DNA of 8,652 nt from Immundisolibacteraceae bacterium (GTDB taxonomy: Bacteria > Pseudomonadota > Gammaproteobacteria > Immundisolibacterales > Immundisolibacteraceae): positions 1 to 8,652 of the forward strand of contig JAESTY010000185.1 of NCBI GenBank assembly GCA_016763355.1. The letters run 5' to 3'. The notes under the pieces were generated by a model. That model saw only the letters and a program-made list of their open reading frames with translations. It was not told where the DNA came from and made no database searches. The stretch's first letter is position 1. The number at the start of each line of letters is the position of its first letter. Of this stretch, positions 6,012 to 8,652 are shown piece by piece. A program made the translations under genes and the position numbers.

Positions 6012-7094
6012 ATGAGTACGATTGCAAAAGCGGTGGATGCCGACGGTCACATCATGGAATCACTGGCAGAGATGGCAGAGTATGCTCATCCTGCGGTTAA
6101 AGAGCTGTGTGTGAAGCCACAGAATTTTTTTCGTACGCCGTTTCCTACCCTGGACGGCGTGCATTGGCCTAATCCAGAGACCTATAACGAAGCCCACGGC
6201 ATTATGGGTGATCAGGAAGCAGCATCGACCCACCGTAAAGGCAGTGGGGAAGACTGGCTGGAATTCCTCGAAAAGGCCGATGTTGAGTATTCGGTAATGT
6301 ATACCAGTGAAGGCTTGACCGTGGGCGCTCTGCGCTCGGTGGGTTATGCGGTTGCGGTTTGTCAGGCCTACAACGACTATGTGGGCGATCGTTATCGGGG
6401 CCTGAGTGATAAGTTGTTACCGATGGCGCTGATTCCAATGCAAAGCCCAAAAGATGCGGTGATTGAATTGCGCCGCGCGGTTAATGAGTTGAAATTACCG
6501 GGCGCTATGTTGCCCTCCAGTGGCTTGCCGTTGCCTTTAGGCCATGAGCACTACTGGCCGGTTTATGAGGAAGCTGCGCGTTTGGGCTGTGTGCTGGGTG
6601 TGCATGGTGGTCCTAACGGCGGCATGGGCCTGGATGGCTTTGATTCTCTAGCCGCATCTCATGTGATTCATCATCCGATGGGGCTGATGATTGCCTGCGC
6701 CAGCATGGTTCACTCCGGTATTTATGAGAAGTATCCGGACCTGAAGGTTGCCTATACAGAAGGCGGCTCGGCCTGGTGCACCATTTTCCTTGACCGTATG
6801 GCCCGTAACGCCGAGCTACAGGCCGATATGCTCGGGTTTAATAAAACCTTTGAGGATTACCTCACCGGTGGTCAGATTCTGATCGGTTGTGAAGGCGAAG
6901 AGCCAACGCTGGAGCATTTGATTAAGCGGGTCGGTATTGAAGCTTTTGCGTTCTCGACGGATTACCCCCACGAGGTTGATTTTGCGGCGGTGCGCAAGCA
7001 AATCAACGCCACCAAAGAACTCAGCTTTATGGACGACGTGCAGAAGTCAGCCTTTCTAGGTGATAATGCTCGGCGTTTTTTTAATCTGGGTTGA
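6012..7094 (+). CDS. Amidohydrolase-2 family protein (ACMSD-like metal-dependent hydrolase/decarboxylase)
   Basis: A 360-residue TIM-barrel-type metalloenzyme of the amidohydrolase-2 group, which includes ACMSD and other aromatic-acid decarboxylases and hydrolases. Seen metal-site candidates: VDADGH (residues 8-13; D9, D11, H13), VHGG (H198), IHHPMG (H220/H221) and STDYPH (D317). TEGGSAW (249-255) and the ending ILGDNARRFF-like FLGDNARRFF (348-357) are also typical of the family. The strand-1 motif is D-x-D-x-H instead of the textbook H-x-H, a variant I believe is common in this subgroup. The substrate is unknown; an aromatic or ring-cleavage intermediate is plausible given the dioxygenase and molybdenum enzyme nearby. 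It is probably monocistronic: it has its own strong ribosome binding site, an upstream divergent region and an intrinsic terminator 21 bases downstream. Confidence 0.9.
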   Translation: MSTIAKAVDADGHIMESLAEMAEYAHPAVKELCVKPQNFFRTPFPTLDGVHWPNPETYNEAHGIMGDQEAASTHRKGSGEDWLEFLEKADVEYSVMYTSEGLTVGALRSVGYAVAVCQAYNDYVGDRYRGLSDKLLPMALIPMQSPKDAVIELRRAVNELKLPGAMLPSSGLPLPLGHEHYWPVYEEAARLGCVLGVHGGPNGGMGLDGFDSLAASHVIHHPMGLMIACASMVHSGIYEKYPDLKVAYTEGGSAWCTIFLDRMARNAELQADMLGFNKTFEDYLTGGQILIGCEGEEPTLEHLIKRVGIEAFAFSTDYPHEVDFAAVRKQINATKELSFMDDVQKSAFLGDNARRFFNLG

Positions 7095-7115
7095 TACTGA
7101 TTTGTAGTCAGCCAC

Positions 7116-7145
7116 AAAAAAGGGGGCCAATAGGCCCCCTTTTTT
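7116..7145. terminator. Symmetric bidirectional intrinsic terminator
   Basis: A perfect 13-bp inverted repeat (7116-7128 with 7133-7145) with loop AATA consists of A6-G5-CC and GG-C5-T6. Because the A and T runs flank the GC stem on both sides, it can terminate the amidohydrolase transcript (stop at 7094) and the converging dioxygenase transcript (stop at 7164). Confidence 0.92.
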
Positions 7146-7163
7146 GTATCCCTGAGTAAGCTG

Positions 7164-7616
7164 CTAGATATTAAAAATATCCATCTGCCTGGGGATGATG
7201 TCGTTATAAACGATGATTTTCTTGTTCTGGATGGTTAATGTGTCACCAACTCGTTTCAAATCATAAAGATAGCGTCCAAAAAATGAGGTGCTGTCTTTTT
7301 CTTCATGTTTGAAAGTATCGGTGCGAAAGTTAGCGGTTACCTTCAGCGCGCTGTCGGAAATCTCACTTAAGCGGATGTTAGTCACCAGGTGGCAGGTGCG
7401 CGGCATCCGAGCCAGTGAGGATGACAGGTTAGATCGAATTCGCCAGACTCGGTCCCACATGCGGTCGCGGCTACCACAGAAGATCAGCGAGATCTCCTTG
7501 CGCGGATCGCTGGTGAGATCATCATCACCCTCCCAGGCCGGAGCATAATAGGTAGCATCTTCTTCAAACAAAAGTTCGGTGACCGCTTCTTTTAATAGGT
7601 ATCCCTCAAGTGACAT
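7164..7616 (-). CDS. Aromatic-ring-hydroxylating dioxygenase beta subunit
   Basis: A 150-residue protein of the SnoaL/NTF2-like fold beta subunit family of Rieske dioxygenases. Seen: EEDATYYAPAWEGDD near the N-terminus (residues 18-32), then SDRVWRIRSNL-like DRVWRIRSNLSSSLARMPRTCHLVTNI (about 55-81), and the C-terminal strands ending GDTLTIQNKKIIVYNDIIP. This layout fits AntB/BenB-type subunits, which are structural partners of the alpha subunit and not catalytic. The protein is slightly short: most relatives carry about 15-25 further residues before the DATYY segment. The ATG at 7616 overlaps the end of the alpha gene by 11 bases and has GGAG at 7624-7627 as Shine-Dalgarno, so the start is well placed and translation is probably coupled. 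No frameshift was evident. Confidence 0.87.
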   Translation of the reverse strand: MSLEGYLLKEAVTELLFEEDATYYAPAWEGDDDLTSDPRKEISLIFCGSRDRMWDRVWRIRSNLSSSLARMPRTCHLVTNIRLSEISDSALKVTANFRTDTFKHEEKDSTSFFGRYLYDLKRVGDTLTIQNKKIIVYNDIIPRQMDIFNI

Positions 7617-8652
7617 TACTGGTCTCCAGTTTTGCCTGAGCTGCTTCCATGCCGTCAGTAATAGCCTTTAACCATTGACGATATTCGCCGTGGTAGAGCG
7701 CTTCGTCAGCAAAGTCACTAGCGCTACTGACAGGGGATATACCCACCTCATCGGCAAATTTATCCGGTCCCAGATGCAGGCGACCCATGCCACGGTCAAA
7801 ATCATGCCACTCGGCAAGACGACCGTTATAGCCATCCTGGCAGGCATCGAATTCGGTTAGATCGTCCGGTGTAGCAATGCCACTGGCGCCGTAAAAATCT
7901 TCGTACTGGCGAATTCGACGTTCGCGAGCCGCGTCTGATTCGCCTTTTGGCGCAACGCAAACCGCATCGACTTCGGTCTGGTCCACCGCCACCGGGCGCC
8001 AGCTACGCAGCTGGGTAGAGATGCCATCAAATAATATTAGATTGGGATAGATCAGCACCTGGCGTAGCCGGCCTGCCATCCATTTGGCTTCGAGCTTGCC
8101 GACTCGTTCTTCCAGGGCGTCGTACTGCATGCCCAGGGCTCGATCCCGGTAGTTAGGTACATCGGTCCAGATCATCACATGGCCATTACCGAGATCGTAA
8201 TTACCATTATCGGTATCGATCAGGTCCACCTGGATGGCTTTCACGCCATCTTCACCGCCAGCGGCGGCGGCGATTTTGGCTCGTTCTGCCGCAAGGCGAA
8301 AATAGGAAGCGTGGACAATATCAACGTGATAACCATCAACCCCATTTTCGGCCTGCATTTTCCAGTTACCGCGGTGGGTATAGACCGAGCGGCCACGGAG
8401 TACTTCGAGGCCATCTTTGGACTGATTGGCAAACATTTCGATAAAACGTGCGGTTTCACCCAGATGCTCTAACAAGGGTGGGCTATCAGCATTAAGGCTG
8501 GCAAAGATGAAACCGTGATGCGCGGCGACATGGGGCACTTTAACCAGGTCGTAGTTGCGATCCAGATAACCTTCCGGGAAACCGCCACGTTCTTTGTCTT
8601 TAATATCGAGCAGTTTGCCTGAGCTGTTGTATACCCAGCCGTGATAGGGGCA
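7606..8652 (-). CDS. Rieske aromatic-ring-hydroxylating dioxygenase alpha subunit, benzoate/anthranilate type (5' truncated)
   Basis: The minus-strand frame is open from the window end (8652) to a TGA at 7606-7608, giving 348 residues; full-length relatives have about 420-460. The first visible residues are CPYHGWVYNSSG, the second half of the Rieske motif (C-x2-H); the first half (C-x-H) lies outside. The catalytic domain shows ENGVDGYHVDIVH, giving the electron-relay D106 and iron ligands H109 and H114 (visible numbering). D263 or D264 in TPDDLTEFDACQDGY is at the right distance to be the carboxylate ligand. The segments CVAPKGESDAARERRIRQYEDF and IATPDDLTEF recall BenA/XylX/AntA, which act on aromatic carboxylic acids. 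The actual substrate is unproven. The GTG at 8538 is an internal valine, not the start. It overlaps the beta gene by 11 bases; the reductase component is not in the window. Confidence 0.92.
   Translation of the reverse strand, partial: CPYHGWVYNSSGKLLDIKDKERGGFPEGYLDRNYDLVKVPHVAAHHGFIFASLNADSPPLLEHLGETARFIEMFANQSKDGLEVLRGRSVYTHRGNWKMQAENGVDGYHVDIVHASYFRLAAERAKIAAAAGGEDGVKAIQVDLIDTDNGNYDLGNGHVMIWTDVPNYRDRALGMQYDALEERVGKLEAKWMAGRLRQVLIYPNLILFDGISTQLRSWRPVAVDQTEVDAVCVAPKGESDAARERRIRQYEDFYGASGIATPDDLTEFDACQDGYNGRLAEWHDFDRGMGRLHLGPDKFADEVGISPVSSASDFADEALYHGEYRQWLKAITDGMEAAQAKLETSNVT

Noticed and set aside
8241..8472. Small frames on both strands within the dioxygenase alpha gene (8179-8472 plus, 8241-8459 minus)
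   Set aside because: They are shadows of the alpha subunit, whose catalytic motifs lie in this stretch.

Overview
The window looks like part of an aromatic- or xenobiotic-degradation region from a gram-negative bacterium, most likely a (marine-type) gammaproteobacterium. That placement is an inference from the gene families, the compact operons and the roughly even base composition; there is no rRNA or other taxonomic marker. No tRNA, rRNA, CRISPR array, insertion sequence or phage gene was seen.

Layout: (1) Bases 1-2831, plus strand: the 3' end of a [2Fe-2S] small subunit, a complete molybdopterin-binding large subunit of the xanthine dehydrogenase / 4-hydroxybenzoyl-CoA reductase family, and a small MoaD/ThiS-like sulfur-carrier protein. 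These form a tight operon that ends at a clear intrinsic terminator (2861-2890). (2) Bases 2946-5773, minus strand: a compact three-gene operon. In transcription order it encodes a six-helix ferric-reductase-like membrane protein, a secreted protein that resembles the transferrin-binding-protein-like beta-barrel domain, and a PaaK/CapK-type adenylate-forming enzyme. All three appear to start with TTG. (3) Bases 5774-6011: a divergent intergenic region with small repeats that could be operators. (4) Bases 6012-7094, plus strand: an amidohydrolase-2 family metalloenzyme (ACMSD-like), followed by a long symmetric terminator that also serves the converging operon. (5) Bases 7164-8652, minus strand: the beta subunit and the 5'-truncated alpha subunit of a Rieske aromatic-ring-hydroxylating dioxygenase of the benzoate/anthranilate type.

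How they may work together: the Mo/Fe-S enzyme would hydroxylate or reductively dehydroxylate an aromatic or heterocyclic substrate, possibly as a CoA thioester. The dioxygenase would attack an aromatic acid, and the amidohydrolase would hydrolyse or decarboxylate an intermediate. The MoaD-like protein probably supports molybdenum cofactor or other sulfur delivery. The role of the minus-strand operon in region 2 is unknown, and it is the least conventional part of the window. Shared pathway membership is inferred from proximity only.
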